From contig PXDL01000218.1 of assembly GCA_003566395.1 (NCBI GenBank), positions 1 through 8,767 of the forward strand: a stretch of 8,767 bases of DNA, read 5' to 3'. A program made the position numbers and the translations under genes. Origin of the DNA: Balneolia bacterium (GTDB lineage: Bacteria > Bacteroidota > Rhodothermia > Balneolales > Cyclonatronaceae). Below the pieces are notes generated by a model, which saw nothing but the letters and a program-made list of their open reading frames with translations, ran no database searches and was not told the origin of the DNA. This document shows positions 1 through 6,354 of the stretch, in pieces (within the stretch, counting starts at the first letter, position 1; every line of letters begins with the position of its first letter).

Positions 1-323
1 AGCCAGTCCGGCACCATGCCGATCCACCATACGTAGGTGAAAAGAACGGCAGCGCACAGTTTATCTGCCAGAGGGTCCAGCCATTTACCAAGCTCGCTCA
101 CCTGATTGAGCACCCGTGAGGCATAGCCGTCCAGAAAATCAGAAAGGATGATGTAAAGAACCACCAGCTTCATTTCCAGATTCGGCTGATAATCGTTACC
201 CTGATGAAGCAAAATGAGCAGAGGAAGAACCAGAATTCGCGATACGGATAGAAAATTCCCAACGGTCCATACCTGATTGGTAACCCGGATGGTAGGTTTC
301 GGTATCTGTTCTGTGGTTTCCAC
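1..323 (-). CDS. pgsA: CDP-alcohol phosphatidyltransferase, probably phosphatidylglycerophosphate synthase (5' part; cut by window start)
   Basis: Integral membrane enzyme that transfers a phosphatidyl group from CDP-diacylglycerol to an alcohol; in PgsA the acceptor is glycerol-3-phosphate, the first committed step to phosphatidylglycerol. I translated the minus strand from 323 to the window edge (107 codons). The family signature D-x2-D-G-x2-A-R-x8-G-x3-D-x3-D is present as D62, D65-G66, S69-R70, G79, D83 and D87. All metal and substrate aspartates are kept, and the usual Ala before Arg is Ser. The N-terminal pattern N-F-L-S-V-S-R (23-29) followed by a hydrophobic helix (30-39) is typical of PgsA-type members. 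The start is GTG at 323: an in-frame TAA lies at 339-341 and no ATG or other GTG lies between. The gene is divergent from the NUDIX gene. The family is clear. The exact acceptor (glycerol-3-phosphate or another alcohol) is inferred, because the C-terminal half lies outside the window. Confidence 0.8.
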   Translation of the reverse strand, partial: METTEQIPKPTIRVTNQVWTVGNFLSVSRILVLPLLILLHQGNDYQPNLEMKLVVLYIILSDFLDGYASRVLNQVSELGKWLDPLADKLCAAVLFTYVWWIGMVPDW

Positions 324-428
324 TCTGGGAGCTAAAGGTTATTTTTATGGTTGACGTACGCTGCCCCCGGTAAATGAGTAAGCAGATGGATTCGGGCAGA
401 AATAATATCCTGCTAAAAAAAGAAAATA
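324..428. promoter_or_regulatory. Divergent intergenic region between pgsA-like and NUDIX genes
   Basis: This 105-bp gap separates two divergently transcribed genes, so it should hold promoters for both. On the plus strand TTGACG at 351-356 resembles a -35 box, but the best following A/T-rich hexamer, TAAATG at 371-376, is only 14 bases away, so the match is poor. A run of A residues at 414-421 precedes the NUDIX GTG start and may serve as an A-rich translation initiation region. I cannot name a specific promoter with confidence. Confidence 0.35.
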
Positions 429-1031
429 GTGAATTTCATAGACAATTGGCCCCGAATAGCCAAAGAGCTGGAAGAAAAAGAAATGGATTCATCCCGCATC
501 TACGACGGAGTGCTGCTGAAAGTGTGGAAAGATGAAGTGCGGCTGCCGAACGGTAACACTTCCGAGCGTGAATATATCCGTCATCCCGGTGCATCCGTGG
601 TGCTTCCGGTTTTTGAAAACGGGGACATCATGCTGGTAGGTCAGTATCGCTACCCTCTCAGGCAGGCGCTGCTGGAAGTACCGGCCGGAAAGCTGGATCC
701 GGGTGAGCCGCCCGGGCAGGCCGCCCGGCGCGAGTTGACCGAAGAGACCGGACTGATTTGTAATGAAATGGTGCGCATCGGGCAGTTTCATCCCTGTATC
801 GGTTACTCGGATGAAGTAATCCACCTCTATGCCGCCTGGGGACTGACACAGCAGGAACAGGCCACAGACGAAGATGAATTTCTGAGCCGGCACAGGCTGC
901 ATATCAGCGAAGCGTTCGAATTGATTAACAGCGGAACGATTACCGATTCCAAGACAATTATCTCATTGTTCAGAACACGGGCCTGGTGGGAGAAGCATGT
1001 CCCTTTTCCCGTACATTTTGAGCTCAACTGA
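429..1031 (+). CDS. NUDIX hydrolase, ADP-ribose pyrophosphatase-like
   Basis: Probable cytosolic hydrolase that cleaves nucleoside diphosphate-sugars such as ADP-ribose into NMP and sugar phosphate, a housekeeping clean-up role. The 200-residue product carries a complete Nudix box at 87-109: G87, E93, then R-E-L-T-E-E-T-G-L (101-109). It is preceded by the family's R-E-Y-x-x-H-P-G-A stretch (about 47-55) and G-Q-Y-R-Y-P (71-76). After the box the sequence reads H-P-C-I-G-Y-S-D-E (121-129). The B. subtilis-type enzyme has S-P-G-F-A-D-E here, so the proline often cited for ADP-ribose specificity is shifted, and substrate should be treated as open. The C-terminal acidic D-E-D-E-F and T-D-S-K-T segments also fit the family. 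The start given is GTG 429, which follows an A-rich stretch. ATG 483 (residue 19) follows a GGAAG-like purine run and is a reasonable alternative giving 182 residues. First gene of the plus-strand run. Confidence 0.88.
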   Translation: MNFIDNWPRIAKELEEKEMDSSRIYDGVLLKVWKDEVRLPNGNTSEREYIRHPGASVVLPVFENGDIMLVGQYRYPLRQALLEVPAGKLDPGEPPGQAARRELTEETGLICNEMVRIGQFHPCIGYSDEVIHLYAAWGLTQQEQATDEDEFLSRHRLHISEAFELINSGTITDSKTIISLFRTRAWWEKHVPFPVHFELN

Positions 1032-1049
1032 TAACCTAAAGATGAATCC

Positions 1050-1075
1050 GGGGCGTAACGCGAAAGTATCGCCCC
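1050..1075 (+). other. Small inverted repeat between NUDIX and DUF2937 genes
   Basis: GGGGCG (1050-1055) and CGCCCC (1070-1075) can form a 6-bp G/C stem with a 14-base loop, 19 bases after the NUDIX stop codon. No T-tract follows on either strand, so it is not a convincing intrinsic terminator. It may be an RNA 3'-end or processing hairpin, or chance. Confidence 0.3.
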
Positions 1076-1117
1076 AAAACTGTACCTTGAGCTGAACCTG
1101 AACCATTCACATATTTT

Positions 1118-1648
1118 ATGAAGAATCCCTTTACTTCTTTTTTCGACGGGATGCTCGACCGGGTTTTTTCGGTGCTTGGGGCTATTTCATTTGCGCAGTT
1201 TCCGCAGTTTGTTCAGCAGTATCTGCAGCGGCTTGCCGGTCATGCCGATGAAGCCCGTAGAATTGTAGAGCGATACAAACTGGCGGCTGAACGGGCCGGT
1301 ATGGAGTTTGAACCCTACATTGAGCGTTTTCGTCAGGATTCCGATCCTGTAATAGCCGAACACGGCAGCATTATGGTCGAAGCCGTTGAGCGGCTTGAGT
1401 TTCTCACTCAGGCGGTTGCCGCGCTTCAGCAGTCCAACATGTTCACCCGGCCTTTTGTATTTCTGGCAAATCTGGATACCGATATCGGGTGGCAGGCATG
1501 GCTTATTTTCCAGCCGGGAGTGCCCACAACGGTGGAAGGGGCTGTGTATGCGCTGGCCGGGATAGCCGTCGGACTTCTTGTCTATCATGCTTTAAAATGG
1601 CCTGTTTACAAACTTCGGAGTGCAAGAAAAGGTAAACATGACGGTTGA
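1118..1648 (+). CDS. DUF2937-like small membrane protein, unknown function
   Basis: A 176-residue protein with a hydrophobic N-terminal segment (about 12-32, including V-F-S-V-L-G-A-I), a long charged helical middle (about 40-105, rich in Glu, Arg and Ala, possibly coiled coil) and a clear transmembrane helix near the C-terminus (about 141-158), followed by a basic tail. The N-terminal F-P-Q-F-V-Q-Q-Y-L-Q-R-L stretch and the F-Q-P-G-V-P-T-T turn before the last helix match what I recall of the DUF2937 family, whose members are of similar length. That assignment is from memory of family character, not a search. No catalytic motif is visible. The ATG at 1118 has no Shine-Dalgarno sequence. Its 3' end overlaps the start of the following HAD gene by 11 bases, which suggests co-transcription and perhaps translational coupling. 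The biochemical role is unknown. Confidence 0.7.
   Translation: MKNPFTSFFDGMLDRVFSVLGAISFAQFPQFVQQYLQRLAGHADEARRIVERYKLAAERAGMEFEPYIERFRQDSDPVIAEHGSIMVEAVERLEFLTQAVAALQQSNMFTRPFVFLANLDTDIGWQAWLIFQPGVPTTVEGAVYALAGIAVGLLVYHALKWPVYKLRSARKGKHDG
1627..1632 (+). promoter_or_regulatory. Shine-Dalgarno-like site that decides the start of the GmhB-like gene
   Basis: AAAAGG ends five bases before ATG 1638, while GTG 1620 (same frame, six codons upstream) has no comparable purine run. This favours ATG 1638. The site lies inside the 3' end of the DUF2937-like gene, so ribosomes finishing that gene at 1648 are close by. Confidence 0.5.
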
Positions 1649-2225
1649 TCCTTTGCCGAATACTAACACTGCGCGTCCGGCCTTTTTCCTGGACCGGGAC
1701 GGCACCCTGAACATCGATCATGACTACGTGCATAAGCCCGAAGAGTGGGACTGGGTTCCCGGTGTTCCCGAGGCTCTTCAGAAAATTCAGCAAGCCGGTT
1801 ATCTGATTATTGTGATTACGAATCAGTCGGGTGTGGCACGGGGCAAATTTAGCCTCAGTCAGGTTCACCGGCTGCATCGTTACGCAGATCGTGATCTGGA
1901 GCGATACGGAGTGAAGATAAACGGCTGGTATATCGCCCCCTGGCACCCTGATTTCCACAAGAATAAAGACCCGGAACTCCTTGCAGAACGAAAACCCGGA
2001 ACCGCACTTTTTGAGCGGGCGGCCAAAGAACACCGGATTGATTTTTCGCGCTCCTTCATGGTCGGGGATAAAGCTACAGACCTGAAACCGGCCCTTCAAC
2101 TCGGAATAGAGCCGTATCTTGTGGTATCCCGATTTATGAACGCGAAGCTGAAAGGCTGGGCCCAAACAAACAAGGTTCCGGTTTTGAAAGATTTGCCTCA
2201 GGTCGTAAACAAACTTCAACTTTAA
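1638..2225 (+). CDS. GmhB/HisB-N-like HAD-IIIA phosphatase lacking the zinc loop
   Basis: Phosphatase of the HAD superfamily, closest in pattern to D-glycero-D-manno-heptose-1,7-bisphosphate 7-phosphatase (GmhB), which acts in heptose synthesis for lipopolysaccharide or S-layer glycans. From ATG 1638 it is 195 residues, the usual GmhB length. Motif I is F-L-D19-R-D21-G-T-L-N, followed by the GmhB-like D-H-D-Y-V-H (27-32). Motif II lies in T-N-Q-S-G-V-A-R-G-K-F (61-71), the motif III lysine is K119 in R-K-P, and motif IV is G-D144-K-A-T-D148. What is odd is the zinc loop. E. coli GmhB uses C-P-H and C-D-C, whereas here the corresponding residues are A100, W102, L115 and E117, so all four ligands are gone. 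The catalytic core is intact, so a phosphatase is likely, but heptose bisphosphate as substrate is only inferred. The GTG start at 1620 would add six residues and looks less likely. The next HAD gene starts 9 bases downstream. Confidence 0.85.
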   Translation: MTVDPLPNTNTARPAFFLDRDGTLNIDHDYVHKPEEWDWVPGVPEALQKIQQAGYLIIVITNQSGVARGKFSLSQVHRLHRYADRDLERYGVKINGWYIAPWHPDFHKNKDPELLAERKPGTALFERAAKEHRIDFSRSFMVGDKATDLKPALQLGIEPYLVVSRFMNAKLKGWAQTNKVPVLKDLPQVVNKLQL

Positions 2226-2234
2226 CCTGTATTC

Positions 2235-2975
2235 ATGGCTGAAAACAGCAAAGGCTCTTTCGTATCCATCGATTTCTGGAACACTATTGTAATTGCTAAA
2301 ACCAATGGAGATAAACGTGCCGCACGGCGCATCGATGCCCTGCATAAACTTGCCGCCGTTCGAAACAAGTCGTTTACGCAGGGTGAAATAACGCGTGCTC
2401 ACGAATACGCAAGCCAAAAGTTTGATGAAATCTGGCTTGGCACCTCACGAACTCCGAACTCCCGCGAGTTGGTCGGCTTCACGCTTGAATCGCTGGGTCT
2501 GGAGGTAAGCGAAAACGAGCAGTCCGAGCTGGCAAGGGTGTACGAAGATTCCCTGCTCGATGGTCCGCCGGAACTGGCAACCGGCGTGGAAGAAGCAATT
2601 AAACGGCTTGCAGGGGCCTACCCGCTCGGCATCATATCCGACACCATGTTTTCACCCGGCCGCGTGCTCAAAGACTATCTCGACCACAAGGGGATTGGGC
2701 AGTATTTTTCAGCATTTGCCTTTTCCGACGAAGTGGGAGTGAGTAAGCCGCATCCCGATATGTTTGAAAAAATCCGGTCCGAAACAGGGACCTCGGCAGA
2801 AGGCTCGTACCATATAGGGGACATTCAGCAAACTGATATACAAGGGGCGCAGGGTTTCGGCATCAGCGCAGTGCTCTATACCGGCATCAGCGATACCTAT
2901 AAGAATGAGACCACCGCCGATCATGTCTGCGATAGCTGGGATGAGGTCTGCCGTAAAATTCTTGGCCGGTCATGA
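2235..2975 (+). CDS. HAD-superfamily hydrolase-like protein with atypical motif I (D-F-W-N-T)
   Basis: A 246-residue HAD-fold protein, probably cytosolic. Motif I is I-D13-F-W15-N-T17. The nucleophile Asp13 is present, but the +2 position, Asp in phosphatases, is Trp. Motif II is G-I-I-S135-D-T, motif III K171 in S-K-P-H-P-D, and motif IV G-D196-I-Q-Q-T-D201, so the rest of the active site is intact. Residues about 20-115 form a helical C1-type cap. Dehalogenase-like and some other HAD members also lack the +2 Asp, so this protein may be a C-X bond hydrolase, a non-standard phosphatase or a binding protein; I cannot choose among these. It follows the GmhB-like gene by 9 bases and overlaps queA by four bases (ATGA, 2972-2975), so the three are probably one operon. 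It differs strongly from the preceding HAD protein, so this is not a recent tandem duplication. No Shine-Dalgarno sequence precedes ATG 2235. Confidence 0.85.
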   Translation: MAENSKGSFVSIDFWNTIVIAKTNGDKRAARRIDALHKLAAVRNKSFTQGEITRAHEYASQKFDEIWLGTSRTPNSRELVGFTLESLGLEVSENEQSELARVYEDSLLDGPPELATGVEEAIKRLAGAYPLGIISDTMFSPGRVLKDYLDHKGIGQYFSAFAFSDEVGVSKPHPDMFEKIRSETGTSAEGSYHIGDIQQTDIQGAQGFGISAVLYTGISDTYKNETTADHVCDSWDEVCRKILGRS

Positions 2976-3985
2976 CGTCATCACCCAAGAAAAGCTTCAC
3001 CCTGAGTGATTTTGATTATGAACTTCCGGCCGAGCTGATAGCTCACCAACCGGCCGAGCCGAGGGATCACTCGCGTCTGCTGGTGTACGACCGTAAAAGC
3101 GGATCAATCACGGATACGGTGTTCTATGAGATCGCCTCTTTTTTGCCCCCTTCCGCCACGCTTGCCATGAATAACAGCCGTGTGGAGAAAGCGCGGATGC
3201 TGTTTGGAAACAGGGAAGTATTTGTTGTTCAATCACATAACGACCGCTGCGTGGATGCGATGGTGAGGCCGGGACGGAAATTCAAAACCGGGAAAACGAT
3301 TCAGCTAACCGAACGGATTGAAGCAACGGTTTTATCTGTTGCTGAAGACGGCCTCCGCAGACTTGAATTCAATATCCCCCTGGATGATCCGGCTTTTGAA
3401 GCGTTCAGGCACACTCCGTTTCCTCCCTATATTGACGCAAATGAGTCGCTTTCGGAGCGGTATCAGACCGTTTACGCCAAGCCGGAGGGAAGCAAAGCCG
3501 CGCCGACAGCCGGCCTGCACTTTACACCTGAGCTGCTGGACAAACTTCGAAAGGGCGGATTTCCTGCGGCCGAGCTTACCCTGCATGTGGGGCTGGGCAC
3601 GTTCGCGCCTGTGAAAACGGAGCAAATTGAAGAACACCGGCTGCATTCCGAATCCTGGATACTGACCGCAGAAACCGCGGAAATACTGAATCGCGCTAAG
3701 CATATTACGGCCGTGGGAACAACGTCTGCCCGGGTGCTGGAATCACTGCCATCGCCTGACCGCAGCTTCGGGGCGGGGAGCGGCGATACGGATATTTTCA
3801 TCATGCCCGGCTACCGTTTCCGGAATACCGACAGCCTGATCACCAATTTCCATCTTCCGAAAAGTACGCTGCTTATGATGATATCAGCCCTTACCGGTTA
3901 TGATGAAATGAGGCGCATTTATGAGCACGCGATTTCCTCACGCTATCGTTTCTATTCGTTCGGAGATGCGATGCTGATCCGTTGA
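2972..3985 (+). CDS. queA: S-adenosylmethionine:tRNA ribosyltransferase-isomerase
   Basis: Transfers and isomerises the ribosyl part of S-adenosylmethionine onto 7-aminomethyl-7-deazaguanine at the wobble position of tRNAs with GUN anticodons, making epoxyqueuosine. The 337-residue protein shows the family's landmarks in order: F-D-Y-E-L-P-A-E-L-I-A-H-Q-P (14-27), R-D-H-S-R-L-L-V (31-38), R-Y-Q-T-V-Y-A (163-169), A-A-P-T-A-G-L-H-F-T (176-185), H-V-G-L-G-T-F-A-P-V (205-214), E-H-R-L-H-S-E (221-227), G-T-T-S-A-R-V-L-E-S (249-258) and T-N-F-H-L-P-K-S-T-L (291-300). Two small deviations are visible. The usual N-D-T-R-V is N-N-S-R-V (67-71), and the segment after L-F-G-N (77-80) is about a dozen residues shorter than in many homologues. 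The start overlaps the stop of the upstream HAD gene in an ATGA, suggesting translational coupling. No other queuosine gene is in the window. Confidence 0.97.
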   Translation: MTSSPKKSFTLSDFDYELPAELIAHQPAEPRDHSRLLVYDRKSGSITDTVFYEIASFLPPSATLAMNNSRVEKARMLFGNREVFVVQSHNDRCVDAMVRPGRKFKTGKTIQLTERIEATVLSVAEDGLRRLEFNIPLDDPAFEAFRHTPFPPYIDANESLSERYQTVYAKPEGSKAAPTAGLHFTPELLDKLRKGGFPAAELTLHVGLGTFAPVKTEQIEEHRLHSESWILTAETAEILNRAKHITAVGTTSARVLESLPSPDRSFGAGSGDTDIFIMPGYRFRNTDSLITNFHLPKSTLLMMISALTGYDEMRRIYEHAISSRYRFYSFGDAMLIR

Positions 3986-4028
3986 GCAGGTTTCAGGCCC
4001 CGGAAGCTTTCACCCCGAAACCACTGCT
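3985..4028 (+). other. Inverted repeat immediately after queA
   Basis: AGCA-GGTTTC (3985-3994) pairs with GAAACC (4017-4022) and TGCT (4025-4028) with a two-base bulge, giving ten base pairs around a 22-base loop that starts at the queA stop codon. There is no T-tract, so it is not a standard intrinsic terminator. It could stabilise or process the queA mRNA 3' end or be part of the pheA leader. Confidence 0.35.
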
Positions 4029-4128
4029 GACTCTTACCGGTGCAACTCCTATCTTTACCGATTCCTGCACAGAGCTTTACTTTAACGCTGCCTGTAGGGA
4101 TATGTACTTGATTTGAATTAAATATGCT
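3986..4128 (+). promoter_or_regulatory. queA-pheA intergenic region, probable pheA promoter/leader
   Basis: This 143-bp gap is the largest on the plus strand inside the gene run and probably separates transcription units. Besides the bulged hairpin at its start, it holds a short pair GTGCA (4040-4044)/TGCAC (4066-4070) and two similar words, TCTTACCG and TCTTTACCG. The 20 bases before ATG 4129 are A/T-rich without a Shine-Dalgarno sequence. A four-codon ORF (4102-4116, M-Y-L-I) is present but carries no Phe run, so classical phenylalanine attenuation is not supported. No promoter box is convincing. Confidence 0.35.
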
Positions 4129-5274
4129 ATGAGTAAACAAAGGGAACTTAACCAGATACGGGACGAACTGGACCGTATCGACCATACGCTTCTCGACGCG
4201 CTTTCTTCGCGTCATCAGCTGATTCAGGAAACAGCGGCCTTAAAAAAAGAGCGTAAATCGGTGCTGCGTGATCCTGTGCGTGAACACGAAATATTGAACC
4301 GGATCGGGCAGATGGCCCAGGAATCAGGCGTTGATCGTTATTTCGCCATGACGCTCTTTCGTCAGATCATAGACTATTCGGTGCGGTATCAAACCGATTA
4401 TCTGCTCGACCATCACAACCGGCGCGACCGCGAGTCACTGCTTCGGGTGGGCTACCAGGGTACCGACGGAGCGTACAGCCAGCAGGCAATTCGTTCACAC
4501 TACAGTTCCAGGCAGAACGAGCTGATGACGATTGGGTTTGAAACGTTTCGTGAAGTGGTGGAAGCCGTAATTTCCGGTGATCTGGATTACGGAATGCTTC
4601 CCATTGAAAATACCACGGCAGGTTCCATCAACGATACCTACGATCTGCTTCATAAACATTCTTTGTTTATTGTGGGTGAGGAAGTTGTCAGGGTGAAGCA
4701 CTGCCTGGCTGCCCTGGAAGACGTGCCAGTGAGTAATATCCGGCGGATTTATTCGCATCCTCAGGCCATCGCCCAGTGTTCGGAGTTTTTATCGAGACTG
4801 CATCATACAAAAGTGGAGTCGTTTCTTGATACGGCCATGTCGGCCAAAAAAGTGCTTGAAGACGATGACCTCTCACAGGCCGCCATCGCCAGTGAAGCAG
4901 CGGCGGAGTTGTACAATTTGAAAGTGCTTCAGCGGGATATAGCCAATCAGAAAGAGAACTTTACCCGCTTTGTGGTGGTCTCCAAAGATGATATAAGCTG
5001 CGACAGCCAGATAAAATGTAAAACTTCGGTAATAATGAGCGCGGCTCACCGTAAAGGTGCCCTGTCGCAGGCACTTAATATGCTGCATGAGTACGACTTG
5101 AACCTCACAAAGCTGGAGTCGCGTCCCAGCCCCGGAAATCCGTGGGAGTATCTGTTTTATATAGATTTTGAAGGCAATCTTGCCTCACCCCAAACCGCTG
5201 AAGCCCTTGAAAAACTTAGGGCGCATGCCGGCTTTCTAAAAGTGCTGGGATCGTATCCGGCACGTATATCATAA
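4129..5274 (+). CDS. pheA: Bifunctional chorismate mutase / prephenate dehydratase (P-protein)
   Basis: Catalyses chorismate to prephenate and prephenate to phenylpyruvate, the branch to phenylalanine. The 381 residues match the E. coli P-protein in length and order. An AroQ chorismate mutase domain (1-90) carries R11, R28, K39, D48, R51, E52, S84 and Q88, the E. coli active-site residues at the same numbers. A prephenate dehydratase domain (about 104-285) shows E-N-T-T-A-G-S (160-166), S-H-P-Q-A (209-213) and the T279-R280-F281 catalytic motif. A C-terminal ACT domain (about 298-378) has G-A-L (310-312) and E-S-R-P (330-333), the phenylalanine-binding motifs, so feedback inhibition by phenylalanine is expected. 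All three domains look intact and functional. ATG 4129 has no Shine-Dalgarno sequence. It probably starts its own transcript after the 143-bp gap; htpX follows after 82 bp. Confidence 0.97.
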   Translation: MSKQRELNQIRDELDRIDHTLLDALSSRHQLIQETAALKKERKSVLRDPVREHEILNRIGQMAQESGVDRYFAMTLFRQIIDYSVRYQTDYLLDHHNRRDRESLLRVGYQGTDGAYSQQAIRSHYSSRQNELMTIGFETFREVVEAVISGDLDYGMLPIENTTAGSINDTYDLLHKHSLFIVGEEVVRVKHCLAALEDVPVSNIRRIYSHPQAIAQCSEFLSRLHHTKVESFLDTAMSAKKVLEDDDLSQAAIASEAAAELYNLKVLQRDIANQKENFTRFVVVSKDDISCDSQIKCKTSVIMSAAHRKGALSQALNMLHEYDLNLTKLESRPSPGNPWEYLFYIDFEGNLASPQTAEALEKLRAHAGFLKVLGSYPARIS

Positions 5275-5356
5275 TTCGTATATTCTGCGTTATATGATGC
5301 GAAAAGGAAAAACATACATATTCATTTAACCTGTAATCAGTAATAGTTAAAAATTT
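5275..5356 (+). promoter_or_regulatory. pheA-htpX intergenic region
   Basis: These 82 A/T-rich bases hold no strong hairpin and no T-tract terminator. Either htpX is read through from pheA or its promoter lies here, for example within the A/T-rich stretch 5290-5325; no consensus box is clear. Directly before ATG 5357 the sequence is A/T-rich without a purine Shine-Dalgarno run. Confidence 0.3.
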
Positions 5357-6244
5357 ATGTTTCGCATAGGATTATTTATTCTCACTAACATCGCGATTAT
5401 TTTTGTCGCGGGTATTGTGCTCAGCATTTTGGGCGTCGGGTCCATGCTCGACGAGACGGGGGGGCTGAACCTGGTTAACCTGCTTATCATCTGTTTTGTA
5501 TTTGGTATGCTGGGTTCGTTTATCTCCCTGCTGCTTTCCAAAACGATTGCAAAATGGAGCACTAAAGCAAAGATTATTGAAAGTCCGCGCACCCAAACCG
5601 AGCGCTGGCTGATGGATGAAGTTCGCAATATGGCTACCAAAGCCGGAATAGATATGCCGGATGTAGCCGTTTTTCCCATGCAGCAGGCAAACGCGTTCGC
5701 GACCGGGTGGAACCGGAATAAAGCGCTGGTAGCAATCAGCTCCGGCATGCTTGAACGGTATAGCAAAGATGAAATCCGCGCGGTAATGGGCCACGAAATC
5801 GGCCACGTCGCGAACGGAGACATGGTTACCCTCACCCTGATTCAGGGCGTGCTGAATACCTTTGTGCTGTTCTTCGCCCGCATCATCGGGCATGTTGTTG
5901 ACCGCGTGGTGCTTCGCAACGAGCAGGGCTATGGAATCGGCTATTTTGTGGTTACAATTGTGATGCAGATCGTTTTCAGCATTATTGCAGCCATGATTGT
6001 GATGTGGTTCTCTCGCAGACGTGAGTTTGTAGCTGATGAGGCCGGTGCACGGCTCGGCAGCAAAGCCGGAATGATAAGCGCTCTCAGGCATCTTAAGGCC
6101 GAATCCAAAGTGCCCGATCAAATGCCCGAATCGATGAATGCATTCGGGATTACGTCGGGCAAGCGGCAGGGATTGAAGGCTTTGTTCATGAGCCATCCTC
6201 CGCTTGAAGACCGGATTAAGGCGCTTGAAGAATCCTCCCTTTAA
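5357..6244 (+). CDS. htpX: Membrane metalloprotease HtpX (peptidase family M48)
   Basis: Zinc-dependent endopeptidase of the inner membrane that degrades misfolded or damaged membrane proteins, overlapping in role with FtsH. The 295-residue protein matches the usual HtpX length. It has four hydrophobic segments: about 4-26, 37-60, 160-181 and 193-217. The zinc motif is H146-E-I-G-H150 at the end of the soluble segment, and the third ligand is E223 in R-R-R-E-F-V-A-D, directly after the fourth membrane segment, as in E. coli HtpX. N-A-F-A-T-G (111-116) and M-S-H-P-P-L-E-D-R-I (278-287) are further M48B landmarks. The catalytic domain faces the cytoplasm in characterised members. The gene has its own 5' gap and ends at a strong terminator. 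In other bacteria htpX responds to envelope stress; no such operator is recognisable here. Confidence 0.97.
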   Translation: MFRIGLFILTNIAIIFVAGIVLSILGVGSMLDETGGLNLVNLLIICFVFGMLGSFISLLLSKTIAKWSTKAKIIESPRTQTERWLMDEVRNMATKAGIDMPDVAVFPMQQANAFATGWNRNKALVAISSGMLERYSKDEIRAVMGHEIGHVANGDMVTLTLIQGVLNTFVLFFARIIGHVVDRVVLRNEQGYGIGYFVVTIVMQIVFSIIAAMIVMWFSRRREFVADEAGARLGSKAGMISALRHLKAESKVPDQMPESMNAFGITSGKRQGLKALFMSHPPLEDRIKALEESSL

Positions 6245-6295
6245 CAATACTCAGGCCTGTTAACCGGGCGTCAGGCAAAACTTTACCCGGAAATA

Positions 6296-6330
6296 AAAAG
6301 GCCGTTCTGCACATAGCGGAACGGCCTTTT
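6296..6330. terminator. Bidirectional intrinsic terminator between htpX and glutamate dehydrogenase
   Basis: The left arm AAAAGGCCGTTCTGC (6296-6310) and right arm GCGGAACGGCCTTTT (6316-6330) form a 15-bp stem (one T-G wobble) with loop ACATA. It ends in TTTT on the plus strand and, because of the flanking A run, in T's on the minus strand too. It lies 51 bases after the htpX stop and 24 bases beyond the stop of the convergent dehydrogenase gene, so it can end both transcripts. Confidence 0.92.
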
Positions 6331-6354
6331 CTATGAAATGCAGAGACTCCGGTT

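Noticed and set aside
1620..1637. GTG 1620 as start of the GmhB-like gene
   Set aside because: ATG 1638 has an AAGG site at good spacing, and the extra six residues do not belong to the family.
1503..2417. 304-codon open frame on the minus strand across the DUF2937-like and HAD genes
   Set aside because: It overlaps three well-supported plus-strand genes, has no recognisable domain, and is explained by the codon bias of the opposite strand.
4102..4116. Four-codon ORF before pheA as an attenuator leader peptide
   Set aside because: It contains no Phe codons and is not followed by terminator/antiterminator hairpins with a T-tract.
5372..6247. 291-codon open frame antisense to htpX
   Set aside because: It covers a clear HtpX gene almost exactly; its His/Cys-rich translation shows no family motif and is a shadow of the real frame.
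6255..6290. Short inverted repeats (GCCTG/CAGGC, CCGGG/CCCGG) just after htpX
   Set aside because: Only five pairs each and no T-tract; the strong hairpin at 6296-6330 is sufficient as terminator.
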